Assembly (NCBI GenBank): GCA_015680685.1
Contig: MNCI01017476.1
Span: 1,611,376-1,675,375 of the forward strand
Length of the DNA stretch: 64,000 bases
Source: Gnetum montanum
Taxonomy: Eukaryota > Streptophyta > Gnetopsida > Gnetales > Gnetaceae
Direction: 5' to 3'
This document shows positions 1 to 11,608 of the stretch, piece after piece; the stretch's first letter is position 1; each line of letters begins with the position of its first letter. A model generated the notes under the pieces. The model saw only the letters and a program-made list of their open reading frames with translations, did no database searches and had not been told where the DNA came from. A program made the translations under genes and the position numbers.

Positions 1-201
1 AAAAATACCAAAAAAATCACATACCTCAGACTTGCTTAACCATACACCGTGACACTTACAAGCAAGCCTGGGAAGACAACGAACGATTAACCCCAAGTGT
101 TTCTTGTGGTGTTAAGGCATTTAGTCTGCAGAGTTCGACCGGATCACGCGTGCACGCTCGTATTCGTATGGTTGAGTGTAGGGGTACCTCGCCACTCATC
201 A
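1..201 (+). repeat. 3' end of an Athila-like LTR (left-edge element)
   Basis: The last ~200 bp of a plus-oriented LTR that ends in ACTCATCA at 201. The reverse complement matches the starts of the LTRs at 44263 and 53345, with the same order of landmarks: a CATACCTCA block, an AACCATAC block, a GTATTCGTATGGTTGAG block, then the terminus. No primer-binding site follows, so this is a 3' LTR or a solo LTR whose body lies left of the window. It keeps several CpGs, which suggests a fairly young copy. Confidence 0.85.
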
Positions 202-435
202 ATTGATCTATCTAAGATCAAATAACAAGTTTACAGTAAACATCTTATTCCTTCATTGGTTAATGATTTTTTGTTTACCTTTGCAACATTGTATCATGTT
301 TCATTGTTGTTTTTATCTTTGTATGCTCTCTCAAGAGAATCTCATGCTTGCTAGGCAAGTATGGACCATGGCCTACTAAGACCTACAACTAGTAATATCA
401 TGGTTTGCCATGGCCTAAAACTAGCAACAACATAG
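202..435. other. Spacer between the left LTR and element F
   Basis: No coding sequence is recognised. Bases 360-425 hold degenerate ~30-bp units containing ATGGCC and CCTAAAACTAG. Similar units occur in the 3' tail of element O (54795-54885) and at 41149-41190, so this spacer may be the remnant 3' tail of an O-type element that F landed in. That is inference from short matches. Confidence 0.4.
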
Positions 436-733
436 TGTTGACATATTTTGGTCATTTCATGAAACAAAATAGTATAAGTTTATAAAGGAGTGTTTGGCAA
501 GCGCTAATAGACCAAAGCAACCTTGGTTAATATTCATAGCACATCATGTTATGGGTTATTCTTCTAATGTCTAGTATGCAAAAGAAGGCTCGTTTGATAA
601 ACCAATAGAAAGAGAGAGCCTGCAAAACCTCTAGCAAAAATTTAGGGTTGATATTGCATTCTTTGATCATGTTCATAATAATGAATGGATGTGTTATATT
701 TATGAGAACATATGTGTGAATGATGAAAAATCA
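436..733 (+). repeat. Element F, 5' LTR, first piece
   Basis: Starts TGTTGACATATTTTGG and is clearly homologous to 57120-57414, the start of F's 3' LTR, including the shared blocks TTTATAAAGGAGTGT and GGTTAATATTCATAGCAC. Homology stops at 733, where element X begins. The rest of this LTR resumes at 11609. Confidence 0.8.
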
Positions 734-3700
734 TGCTATGATTCTTCCCATTCTATTTTAATAATGCTATGATTTTTCCTACTCTATTTCAAGGTTTTAG
801 TTTTATTAGTTATGTTGGATTATAGAAAATGGGATTTATGCTAACTTATCATGTTATCATCATGATCATGTGAATGTAGGATATGTGAAGTTGGAGAATG
901 GTTAGCCATAATCACTAGATGACATTGGAAAATTTCATTTTCCCTCTAATAAGCCCCAACCCTCAAGTGTGATGATCCATGGCTATCCTATGAACAACAA
1001 GGTGAAGTGTGTTCATCCACTTGAGAATCCTTAGCCACCTAGAAGACTTGCTATGATGTCATCTAGATTGTAATGAAAGGGCACATACACAAGGGTTGAA
1101 TTGCACCATGGGAAAAGTTCCAAAAGGACCATGTTCTTTGGCAGTGCAACTAATCGACCAAACTCATGTTGGAATTCCTACTTGAAGAATGAAGTACATC
1201 ATGAAAAAAGTTTCCTAAAAAAGAAGAGAGTGACACAAGAAAAAGAAAAAGAACTAGGTTCATTGGTAGTGTAATAAGTTCTTGAGTGTGATGGGGTCCG
1301 ATAACAATCCTTACCCTAGCCTCCATGTCACTTTTAAACCTATTTCCCCAAAATTCAAGAAAAAAAAAGGAGAAAAGCAAATATTACCTTTCCATTTCCT
1401 AATTTTTCTAATTTTCCCTTATCCCTTTACACCCATTCCCTTACTAAATGTCACAGAAAAGAAGTTCCAAGGTCAATTTCAAAATTTGTGGCTAACTATG
1501 ATCTAAGATAAGCTTGTCTTCTTCATTCAATTTGGCATAAGTCTTGTGCTCAAGGTAGTCCACATAATTTTTACTTTTACCTTCTGAATATTGGGAATGA
1601 GATCTTAATTACATACTTTAATTAGATATATATATGTATGTATGCATGCATGTATGTATGTATGTATGTAATGTTATGATTTATAAAGGGTATATGTTTT
1701 GATCTTAATTAAATAAGATGGTGTGGCAAAGGTGGCCCACATTTAGTTCTCTCTTGATTATATGGTCATTTTAATTATGTTAGATCAATATAGTTTGCTT
1801 TCAAATTTTAATTTTTCTATGTTTTATGATCTTTTTAATCCTCTATCTTTTGCATCTCCTTTTAAAATTTCTATGGTTTTTCTATTCCTTGCGCTTGCAT
1901 GCAACTTCTAGTTTGGGGGCAAAATGTTGATGCCAACATCATTCATGCTAGGCAAGGGGCCATGATTAATAGTTTTTAATTCCATGACACATAAAAAAAT
2001 CCTATGGATTTTATAACCATGAAGAATTGTGATCATGTTATAGATAAATCAAAGTAAGTTCAATAGCATGCAATCTTCACACAGTGCAATAGCTGAATCC
2101 ATGCAACACAAACCAAAATGCCAAATCAAAGAACAATGAGACAATCATGAGAATGAGAATGAGGAACATAAAAAATTTAATTAAGTGGATATCCCACATT
2201 TGGAAACAAATCACTTGGATATTTTCCTTTTAGATATGACTTTTAAAAATTTTAGATAATATTGTTTCATGACCAACCTTCAAAGAAAGTGTTTTTGATT
2301 GCAATAACCGAGATGAACGAAATTGCATGTTTAACTCGAGTTGTCACATTCGGTGATTTTCCATGGCCTAGGCAGCCATTCCAAAAAGCGTTGAAGGAAG
2401 GCTTTATTTTGGGTGTTTTGAATTGGAATTTTGAAGAGAGAATTTAACTAGGTCGAGATATCCTAGAATCACTTTGATGTGATTGTTGTAAAGGCCATAA
2501 TGCCAACTATGTCTAGTTTGGAATATAGATATTTGATTATTGGAATAAGCATTGCACATTTTTATGCTGCCAAAATAGTTAATTTTTATTCACATATTAT
2601 AGAAGAAGGTGTCATGGTTTTTTTTTTATTCTTTTAAACATAGACAGAGTTGGCTTCGTGAAATTGCTATTGAAAAGTTTTGTACAAACTAGCAAACCAT
2701 GCATTAAAGGACAATAGAAAAGGAAGGTAGAAACAAAAAGGATATAAAAAGGTGGTCATTAATCAATGCAAGAAAAAAGTAAGTGAGAATGGGGCATAAA
2801 AATCTCAACACTAGTGTTGCTGCTACTTATGGCAGCATCATCCATGGAAGGCACTTGGTGAAACTTGAAAGAGAGGATCTAAAACAACCAAAATATCGAG
2901 GGAGGCCTCGATGGTGGCAATCAATAGATGTGTAGACATGGTGGTTGTAGATGTTATGCCTTGGGACTTGTGGACATGTAGACATGAGCTACGTGGTGGT
3001 GGTGATGAATGTGGGCATTTAAAGATGTTGGTAGGGAGCAACTTATAATAGGGTAGGGGGTAGCAACCACAAAAATGGGGGGATCTCTCTCAGCCTCTCT
3101 TAGCCAATGGTTGATAATCACATGGTAATGAGTGGTCAATAGGTAGGTGGTGTCAATGGCAGTAGTGTCTATGAGTAGCAAGTAGCAGCATCAGTAAACT
3201 GGTGCTAGTAGTGATAGTGGGTGATAGCAATAGCAGTGTGTGACATGAACAATGATGGCGCACAACACAAACAGTGGTGGTGAATGGCAGCACGTGTTAG
3301 TGGTAGTAGGTGGGATTCCTCTCTTAGAAACTACCCTCTTTGGCTCTTTGAATGTAGAGTAGTGCAAGGACAAGGACAGAATAACAACAGTGAGAGGCAG
3401 TGCGTGGCTAGCAATGACAACAACTGACAAGAGCCAACAACATCAGTGGCAACATGTGGCAATGCCAGCAACCAGTAAGAGCTAGCAACATCAGTGGTGG
3501 CACATGACATGAATGGCATTAGTGGATGACACACAACACAAACAATAGTAGTTGTGGCACATAACATGAATGGTCATAGTGAACGGTGGTGCATGTCAAC
3601 ACAGTGCAAGAAAAGAAATGGTAGCAGTAGCACGTAGTAGTACATCCTACGCAACAAGGTTTTCATCCTTGTAGTAGTAGGTGACTGCAACACTTTGAGC

Positions 3701-4216
3701 AATGACAACGAATGATGCTAGTTCCACCCTCACCATCACAATTAACACCTCCTCCACCACTATCATAGTCACCTCCTCCTCCTCCTCCAGTAGCAACAGG
3801 AAAACCCATGCAAACCAGCCAATAGAAGTAGCCTTAGAAACTAGATGTTGTGCTCATTTGAGCTAAGTTCTGTTACAATCTTTTATTTATATTCAAGTGA
3901 GTGTAAATGTGAATATTTCTTGCATGTCATACATTAAGAACCTTGTCTATTTATGAAAGTTGAATTATGTAAAATTTCATTTTTAAATTTGTTGTAGCTC
4001 ATCCTTTTATATTATCTTGAACAGTTTATTTTCTTAAATAATTGTTATTTCTTTGGAATGCCCTAATCTAAGGTCACTTAACCATTTAATATCATAGAGC
4101 CCTCTCCAACTAAGACTATTCTTGAGTTTCTGTACCCATATGAGAGGTGTCCTAAGCAATAGTCTCCCTAAACAAGTTTTTTGGGTGTTAATGTATTCAA
4201 AATTTATATAGCAACC
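734..4216 (+). repeat. Element X 5' LTR
   Basis: Homologous along its length to 8298-11608. Shared landmarks include the GTGATGATCCATGGCTATC block near 970 and 8500, the AGTTTGGGGGC block near 1910 and 9400, and the end around TTTTTTGGGTGTT. The first 31 bp appear tandemly duplicated (734-764 and 765-795). The final CA has become CC at 4216. Bases about 3000-3820 are biased towards GTA, GTG and AGC triplets. Short minus-strand ORFs here are Ser/Cys/His-rich and are judged artefacts of this composition. Confidence 0.75.
1626..1670. repeat. AT/TATG microsatellite
   Basis: An (AT)n run passes into about nine TATG-type units with a CATG interruption. The other X LTR has only a short AT run at the matching place (about 9130), so the TATG array expanded after X inserted. 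Confidence 0.9.
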
Positions 4217-4219
4217 TTT

Positions 4220-4239
4220 TTGGCACTAGAAAAAGGGTC
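4220..4239 (+). other. Element X primer-binding site
   Basis: TTGGCACTAGAAAAAGGGTC, four bases after the LTR end. It matches the primer sites of F (13383) and O (30251), which share the pattern TTGGYRCTAGAAGGAGG. The three Tat-like elements therefore used the same tRNA class, different from the tRNA-Asp type of B, D, E and G. The exact tRNA is not assigned here. Confidence 0.75.
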
Positions 4240-4822
4240 AATTTCATTTCTTGTTCCTAATCCTATTTTGTTTTCTATCCCTATTTCAAAATTGTTATTT
4301 TCCTTAATTTTATTTTCATGTTCCTTTTCTTTCACTCTCTATTAAAAATCTTTGTTAGTGAACCCTTAATTTTCTATTTTAAAAAAATTTGTTCTCATGT
4401 TCTTGAAAATTTTTATTCTTCAAATCTAGTTAGCAGGTTTTTTAGTTAGCAAGTTTTTTAGTTCAATTTGTCTCCTAAATCCTTTATTTTTCCTGTCTTG
4501 TTGCTATTTCATTTTCAAGTTTCTAAACCTATGTTTCTTATTTCACATTTTGGGTGGTCCTTACCTTAGTCTTAACTTTCATGAGGTGGTTCTCATTAAT
4601 AACATTATTTTGTTTAAATTTACTTTCTTTCAATCTTATATATTGCAATTTCTTTCATTTGCTATTTTTTTAAATTTTATATATAGTAGATTTTAGTTTT
4701 CTGTCAAAAATTATAAAAAATATTATTATTAAATATTTTTCTATTTTACTTAATTTTATAGTTTTATTTTAGCATTTATATACTATAATTTTCCATTTTT
4801 AGAGTGAACCTCTCTAGACAGC

Positions 4823-6300
4823 AACTCAACAAAGAGCTTCTACTCTTGCCCTTAATCAACTAGCTACCCATCATTTCACTTTAAGAAAATAGTGTGCTTC
4901 ATAATTTCCAAGTTCTATTCCTATAAAAATTCAAACTAGGATAGTAGCCAATCAACCCCTAGCTCCCTTGGTGAGCAACCCTTTTAACTTCACCAAATAT
5001 CATGATATTCTGAAATCACTTCAAAACATAAATTTTTTATTTGATCCCACAACCCCTACTAGTGATACCCACCAACATATACAGTGTTTTAAAACCTTAC
5101 TAGGCATCCATAACATTGTTCAAAACAACATAGCATGTAGGGTCTTTGTGAAAACTTTTAGAAGCAAAGCCACCCAATGATTTTTGATGCTCCTTAATGC
5201 CTCTATCAACTCATGCCAAGAGTTTAAAAATAAGTTCCTACTTTAGTTTGATAAGTTCACTAGCTCTACCTTAGCATCAAGCAATTTCACAAGCCTAGGG
5301 AAAACATTCGTGATTACAATCTAAGATTCTTTCATCACCTTGCTTATGTGATGAATGAGATGTATCTGAAATTTAATGGTATCCTTAATTTCTACTTCTC
5401 TACCATTGATCCATTCTTCAACTATGCCATTAAATTTGATTCCAACATAACAAAAATACAAGAAGCAATGCCTAAAGTTTTTGAGTTGGAATAAATTACC
5501 TTGATAAATAGCATTCAAACTCAATTTGGAATGATAAACATTAGCAATCCTATATAGTCTATCCCTTTTTCATCACAAGTTTTTCCAATTAATAATACTT
5601 TGTTCCAAACTCCCACTCCCCTTCAAATGAATTGACCTACAAGTAGCTATTTCCAAGGTGTCACATCCTCTTCATTGTTACCACCAAATACTAGTTTAAG
5701 TGATGATCAATTGAAAGCTTTGATCCAATCCATCATAAGTCCAAATGGAATATCTAATCTTGATGCATCCACTTATCAAATAGAAAATCAAATGATACAA
5801 ATATTAACTTCACTTCAAAATATTTCCAATGAAGTAGTTGAACTAAAGCGAAATAACAATAAAGTTCCTATACAATCCAAAAAATCAAGCACATCAATCA
5901 ATGATGATTATTATCATCTTCATAATACTAGGTAACATTTTGAGAAAACTTGTTCTTAATTTTTAGCATTATATGGTGATAATGCCCAAAGTCAAAAAAA
6001 TGGAAAAACCCCAATTATGATCTTAACTATACCTCATGAAATAAGAAATGAAGAAGTTCCTTCATTTGAACAAGTCATGTTAAGTGATCCCAACCCACAT
6101 AACACTCACTACCATAGACTTAGCGATGTTATGAACACCACACCACAACAAACTAGGAATATTCCTTATACTCCCCCAAACAAAAGAGTTCCTAGTAAAA
6201 ACAACACAAATAATCAAACTGGGCTATCCCAAGCAAATGCCCCATAATAATCAAACTCCCCTTCTATACCTAGAAAGACTTCACCTCAACAAGAAGCCAA
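4823..6300 (+). pseudogene. Element X gag remnant
   Basis: Structural (capsid) protein remnant. Translation around 5060-5290 shows the usual gag pattern: an HIQCFK block, then a FVKTFRSKA segment, then a FKNKFL segment spaced as in Ty3/gypsy gag domains. Downstream pieces at 5675-5935 and 6017-6247 are Asn/Gln/Ser-rich linkers, with no canonical zinc knuckle seen. Several in-frame stops make it non-functional. The start is uncertain because the 5' part is decayed. Confidence 0.6.
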
Positions 6301-6334
6301 ATACAAACATAAGACTTATGATCTAGTTGAGGAT

Positions 6335-6930
6335 TTGAAAAAAGTTAAAGCCAACATTTCAATGTATGATCTTCTAACTTTTAATAAAATGAAAGATGTG
6401 ATTCAAAATATAGTTTATACACTTGAAACCAATAAAGAAAAATCTCCAACAACCAAAAGGCAAGTTCATTTTTCAGAAAGTCCTAATGCATTATCAATTC
6501 AAAATGCAAGCAATTCCATGTTGAACAAGAAAGATCAACCTCCTTTCTTAACAACTTTGATTATTTTAGGATAGAATGTTCATAATTATTTAATGGATTT
6601 TGGAGCAACTATTAGCATCATTCTACTTGAGGTATGTAAAACATTTGGAGTACAAATGCTACCGTAAGCGAGAAGTGTGATACAACTCGATGGATCTAAT
6701 GTACTTGTAGTGGGGTCATTAAATTGAGTAAAATTACAACTTAAATAATACCCTATTTTTACATGTTATACAAGTATTTTAGTAGTTGATATGTTACCCA
6801 CTGATGATGTGCTTTTATCTAGGACTTTTGGGGCCATGTTTGGGGGCTTCTTTAGGTCAAATTTCTTAGAATTATTAATTCTCATTAAAGAAAAATCTAA
6901 ATATATGATCATACCAAGAGAACCTTTCTA
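6335..6930 (+). pseudogene. Element X protease remnant
   Basis: Begins with a VKANISMYDLL segment nearly shared with element F (VKANISIYQLL, about 14990), which marks the gag-protease junction in both. The aspartic protease active site is at about 6594, read as MDFGATISI where retroviral-type proteases have a DSGA-type motif. It is followed by the hydrophobic VVDMLPTDDVLLS strand near 6785. In-frame stops at 6572, 6664 and later make it inactive. Confidence 0.6.
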
Positions 6931-7086
6931 TAAACAATGGTAACAACTTTTGATCAACAAAATCAATCCTTGGAAAATCAAAATACTAATCTTTATATTG
7001 GAGTTATTAAGGTTGTGCTTGATGAACATGTTATAATGACCATGAAAGTGAAATCTCAGAAATAAATCCTTTTGCTTTTAGAGAAT

Positions 7087-7330
7087 GAGAAGAAACTTAT
7101 GAAGATGCCTTGCCTTATTATCAACATGATGGGAAAACATTTATTTTAGGTGATCCACCATCATTAGGAAAGGACAAATATATAAATGAGGTTTTAACCA
7201 TTAAAACATTAGAAGGTAATCCAAAGTTTGATGATATAGCCATTGAACATGCCCCTAGAAAAGAAAATTATGTTCCTGATGTATTAGCTCAATTGGCCAC
7301 TACTTTAGATGTTTATTTTAAACACAATGC
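7087..7330 (+). pseudogene. Element X additional RNase H (aRH), C-terminal part
   Basis: The segment IAIEHAPRKENYVPDVLAQL (about 7240-7300) is the typical C-terminal end of the plant Tat-lineage additional RNase H, whose last motif is H-x-P-R-x-x-N-x-x-A-D-x-L-A-x-L; here the catalytic Asp follows Pro. The N-terminal half with the first catalytic Asp is missing or unreadable. It sits between protease and RT, not after RT as in classic Tat elements. Confidence 0.6.
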
Positions 7331-7544
7331 TTGGGATTCTAAAATTATTATTAAAAAGGTTAACTCTTGTTCTATTCTAGATAATATCTTTTCTTTCCAA
7401 GTTTTGATGATGATAATCATATTTATGATTTTTTATTTTCCAATGGTGAATTTAGTTATTAATGTTGTAAAGTTTCTCAAATTAATGAAGAAGTTATATC
7501 ATAGGATGTCATATTTTTCAAATAAGATCTCTCCTAAAATAGAA

Positions 7545-8040
7545 ACTATAGAAGATTTATTTGATGACTTAAAAAAACTTAGACCTATTATACCTAAGAT
7601 TGAAACTTGGATGAAAGAAGACCTTGATGAACTTTTATAATCTCAAATTATTTATCTTGTGAAATATTCAAGTTATACATCAAATTTAGTGCCTAATAAA
7701 AACTAAACAAGTGAATTACGATTATGTATTGATTTTCATAATCTTGATCATCAAGAAATTGCTAAAAGATGGTTTAACACCAAATATGCAACTAAAGTCT
7801 TTAAAATAGGAGATCTAGTCCTAGAAAGAGATAGACCATTTAGTCAAATAGATCCTCAAACTAAGTTTTATCCTATGGGGTTAGGTCCATTGTAAGTTAT
7901 AGACATTATCGGCCACAATGTTTACAAAATTGTTGATTTGCAAGGATATCAATTACATGGAAATTTTAATGCATTTCATCTAAAACACCATTTTAGGTTC
8001 CCAATGTGGACACCTAGTAGATCCTTAGTTGCATGTTTTC
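7545..8040 (+). pseudogene. Element X reverse transcriptase start fused to integrase end
   Basis: One frame reads LDELL, then a stop, then SQIIYLVKYSSYTSNLVP and LRLCIDFHNL, which is the N-terminal RT region. About ten residues later it reads WFNTKYATKVFKIGDLVLER, GLGPL and YKIVDLQG, the C-terminal GPY/F module of Ty3/gypsy integrase. The RT palm, RNase H and integrase core between them are gone, so a deletion of about 2-3 kb is inferred. Stops are at 7638, 7707 and 7893. Confidence 0.7.
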
Positions 8041-8297
8041 TTCTTCTTCACCAAGCATTTCATTTGTATATAGTTGCATTTACATATTTTCTTTGCATTT
8101 CCATCATTTCTTTCTTAGAATAATGGCTTTGGTTTGATTTGTGCTTTTCATATGATTTTAGTAATCATAATGACCATTTGAGCTAGTAGGCATTAGGTCA
8201 TCATAACACCATTTGAAAGTAATGTAAGTATAATGCGTTATATGATATATCATATTACTATTATATAACATCTCCTGTATATGATATATTTCAATAA

Positions 8298-11200
8298 TGT
8301 TATTATTCTTCCCGATCTATTTCAAGGTTTTACTTTTATTAGTTATGTTGGATTATGGAGGATGGGATTTATGCTAACTTATCACATTATCATCATAATC
8401 ATGTTAATGTAGGATATGTGCAGTTGGAGAATGGTTAGCCACAATCACTAGATGACCTTGAAAAATGTCATTTTCCCTCTTATAATCCCTAGCCCTCAAG
8501 TGTGATGATCCATGGCTATCTTGTGAAAAATAGGAGTAAAGTATGTTCATCTTTACCTGATAATCCTTAGCCACCCAGAAGACCTGCTATGATGCCATCT
8601 AGATTGTAATAAAAGGGCACATGCACAAGGGTTGAACCACACCATGGGAAAAGTTCCAAAAGGACCGTGTTCTTTGGTAGTGTGGCTAATTGGGCAAACT
8701 CATGTTGGAATTCCTACCTTAAGAATGAAGTACACCATGAGAAAAGAGACAAATGAAAAAGAATAAGGACCATGTTCATTAGCAGTGTAATAAGTTCTTG
8801 AATGTGATGGGATCTAGTAGCAATCCTCACCCTAGCCTCCATTCCCCTTTTACACCTATTTTCCCAAAGTTTAGAAAAAAAGGAGAAAAGCAAATATTCC
8901 CTTTCCATTTCCTAATTTTCCTAATTTTCTCTTATCCCTTTACACCCATTCCCTTTCTAAATGCCAAAAAAAGAGTCCTAAGGAAAAATTCAAAAGTTGT
9001 GGCTAACTATGATCTAAGATAAGCTTGTCCTCTTCATTAAGTTTGACATAAGTCTTGTGCTCAAGGTAGTTTACATAATTTTTACTTTTAACTCGTGAGA
9101 AGATTGGAAATGAGATCTTAATTACATACTTTAATTATATATATATTTATCTATGTAGTTAAAGTTATGATTTATAAAGAGTATATGTTTTGATCTTAAT
9201 TTAATAAGATGGTGTGGCAATGGTGGCTCATGTTTAGTTTTCTCTTGATTATATGGTTATTTTAATTATGTTATATCAATATAGTTTGCTTTCAAATTTC
9301 AATTTGGCTATGTTTTATGATCTTTTTGATACTCTATCTTTTCATCTCCTTTTAAAATTTCTATGGTTTTGCTATTCCTTGCACTTAGATGCAATTTCTA
9401 GTTTGGGGGCTAAGTGTTGATGCAAACATTGTCCATGCTAGGCAAGGGGCCATGATTAACAGTTTTTAATTCCATGATACAAAAGAAATCCTATGGGTTT
9501 CTTAACCATGAAAATAATTTGTGATGGTGTTATAGATAAAGAAAAGTAAGCTCAACAACCTAGATCTTCACATAGTGCAATAGCCAAAGCCAAAGAACAC
9601 AAACTGAAATGTCAAATCAAAGAACAACAAGACAATTGTGAGAATGAGAATGAGGAACATCAAAAATTTAATTGAGTGGATATCCCACATTTCAAAATGA
9701 ATCACTTGGATATTTTCCTTTTAAATATGACTTTTGAAAATTTTAGATAATGTTGTTTCATGACCAACCTCAAAAGAAATCATTTTTTATTGCAATAACT
9801 AAGATGAACGAAATTGCATGTTTAACTCGAGTTGTCAAATTTGGTGATTTTCCATTGCCTAGGTAGCCATTCCAAAAATCATTGAAGGAAGGCTTCATTT
9901 TAGGTTTTTTTAATTAAAATTTGGAAGAGAGAATTTAATTGGGTGGAGGCATCCTAGAATCCCTTTGATGTGATTATCATAAAGACCATAATGTCAACTA
10001 CGTCTAGTTTGGAATAGGGATATTTGATTATTAGACTAAGCATTGCAAATTTCTATGCTACCAAACTAATTAATGTTTATTCACCTATTATAGGAGAAGG
10101 TGTCATGTTTTTTTTTCTTTTAAACATAAATAGAATCGACTCTATGAAATTGCTATTGAAAATTTTTGTACAAACTAATAGACCATGCATTAATGGACAA
10201 TAGAAAAGGAAGGCAGAAACCAAAAGGATACCAAAAGATGGTCATTAATCAATGTGAAAAAAAAGTAAGTGAGAATGAGAGGCATAGAAATCTTTGTGTT
10301 AGCATTGCTACTACTTATGGTGGCATCATTCATGGGAGGTACTTGGCGAAACTCAAAAGAGAGGATCTACAACACACAAAATCTTAGTAAAGGCTTTGGT
10401 GGTGGCAACTAGCAGATGTGTAGATGTGGTGGTGGTAGAAATTACACCTTGGGAGCTGCTAACATGTGGATGTGGGTGACGTGGTGGTGCTGGTGAACGT
10501 GGGCATTTAAAGGCATCATTAAGGAGAAGCTTATAAAAGGGTGGGGGAAAATAGCTATAGAAATGGGGGGATCTCTCTTGGCCTCTCTTAACTAGTAGTC
10601 AGCAAGCACGTGATAGTGATTGGTTAATAGGTAGGTAGTGTCAGTGATGTTAGTGTTTGTGAGTAGTGAGTGGCAACATCTATGAGTAGTGAGCAGTCGC
10701 ATCAATAATCGATGATAGTAGTAGCAACAAGTAGCAATAGCAGTGGCATGAACAATGGTGACGAATGGCAACGTGAATTAGTGGTAGTAGGTAGGATCCC
10801 TTTCTTGCAATGGTAGCAACCAATAGGAGCTAGCAATGGCAAACAACAACAAGAGCCAGTAGCAGTAGGCGATGCACAGTGCAAATGACGGTAGTGGCAG
10901 CATGTAGTGGTGGTGCGCGACACAAACAATGATGGCAAATGACAACGGAAAATGACAATGCATGTCAGTGCAGCATGAGGATAGAAATAGTAGTAGCAAC
11001 ACATAGTATTTCATCTTGCACAATGGGGTTTTTGTCCCTATAGTAGTAGGGTTTTCTGCCTAGCAATGGGTAGCAGCAATGCTACAAGTAGTGACAACGA
11101 ACAACACTAGTGTTACTGTCACCATCATAATTACCTCCTCCATTGTCACTACTACGATCACCTCCTCCTCCTCCTCCTTTGGTAGTGATGGAAAAACCAA

Positions 11201-11608
11201 TGTAGACCAACCAGTGAAGGAATCCTTAGCAACTAGATGTTGTGCTCATTTGAGCTAATTTCCATTACAATCTTTAATTTACATTCAAGTGATTGTGAAT
11301 GTGAATCTTTGTTGCACGTTATACATTAAGAACCCTATCTATTTATAAAATTTTAATTATATAAGATTTCATTTTCAAGAGATATTGTAGCTCATTCTTT
11401 TATATCATCTTAAAAGGTTTCTTTTCTTAAATAATTTCTATTTCTTTGGAATGCCCTAATATAAGGTCATTTAACGATTTAACATCACATAGCCCTCTCC
11501 AACTAAGATTATTCTTGGGTTTTTGTATCCATAGAGAGGTGCCCTAGGTAATAGTCTTTCTAAATGAGTTTTTTGGGTGTTGATATGCCCAAAATTTATA
11601 CATCAACA
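8298..11608 (+). repeat. Element X 3' LTR
   Basis: Second copy of the X LTR, ending ACATCAACA at 11608. Bases 10400-11180 repeat the GTA/GTG-rich zone seen at 3000-3820, including the CCTCCTCCTCCTCC tract near 11160 (3775 in the other copy). It is immediately followed by F LTR sequence homologous to 58409 onward. Confidence 0.75.

Larger units (their letters stand above)
734..11608 (+). mobile_element. Element X: Tat-like LTR retrotransposon with very long LTRs, inserted in F's 5' LTR
   Basis: Two direct copies of about 3.4 kb (734-4216 and 8298-11608) flank a ~4.1 kb interior. The interior has a primer site next to the left copy, then degenerate gag, protease, the end of an additional RNase H, the start of RT and the end of integrase. 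The right LTR ends in ATCAACA. No target duplication is visible, and about 1 kb of the host LTR (equivalent to 57415-58407) is missing at the insertion point, so a deletion accompanied or followed insertion. Bases 8041-8297, between the integrase remnant and the right LTR, are AT-rich with nothing recognisable. Confidence 0.8.

Noticed and set aside
1-201. Possible solo LTR or start of an element running right
   Set aside because: The terminus at 201 is a 3' LTR end and no primer-binding site follows, so it cannot be the 5' LTR of anything to its right; solo against 3' LTR cannot be decided.
2838-3567. Overlapping minus-strand ORFs with His/Thr/Cys-rich proteins
   Set aside because: They arise from the GTA/GTG/AGC-biased zone of the X LTR and are not preserved in the second LTR copy at 10400-11180 with the same frames.
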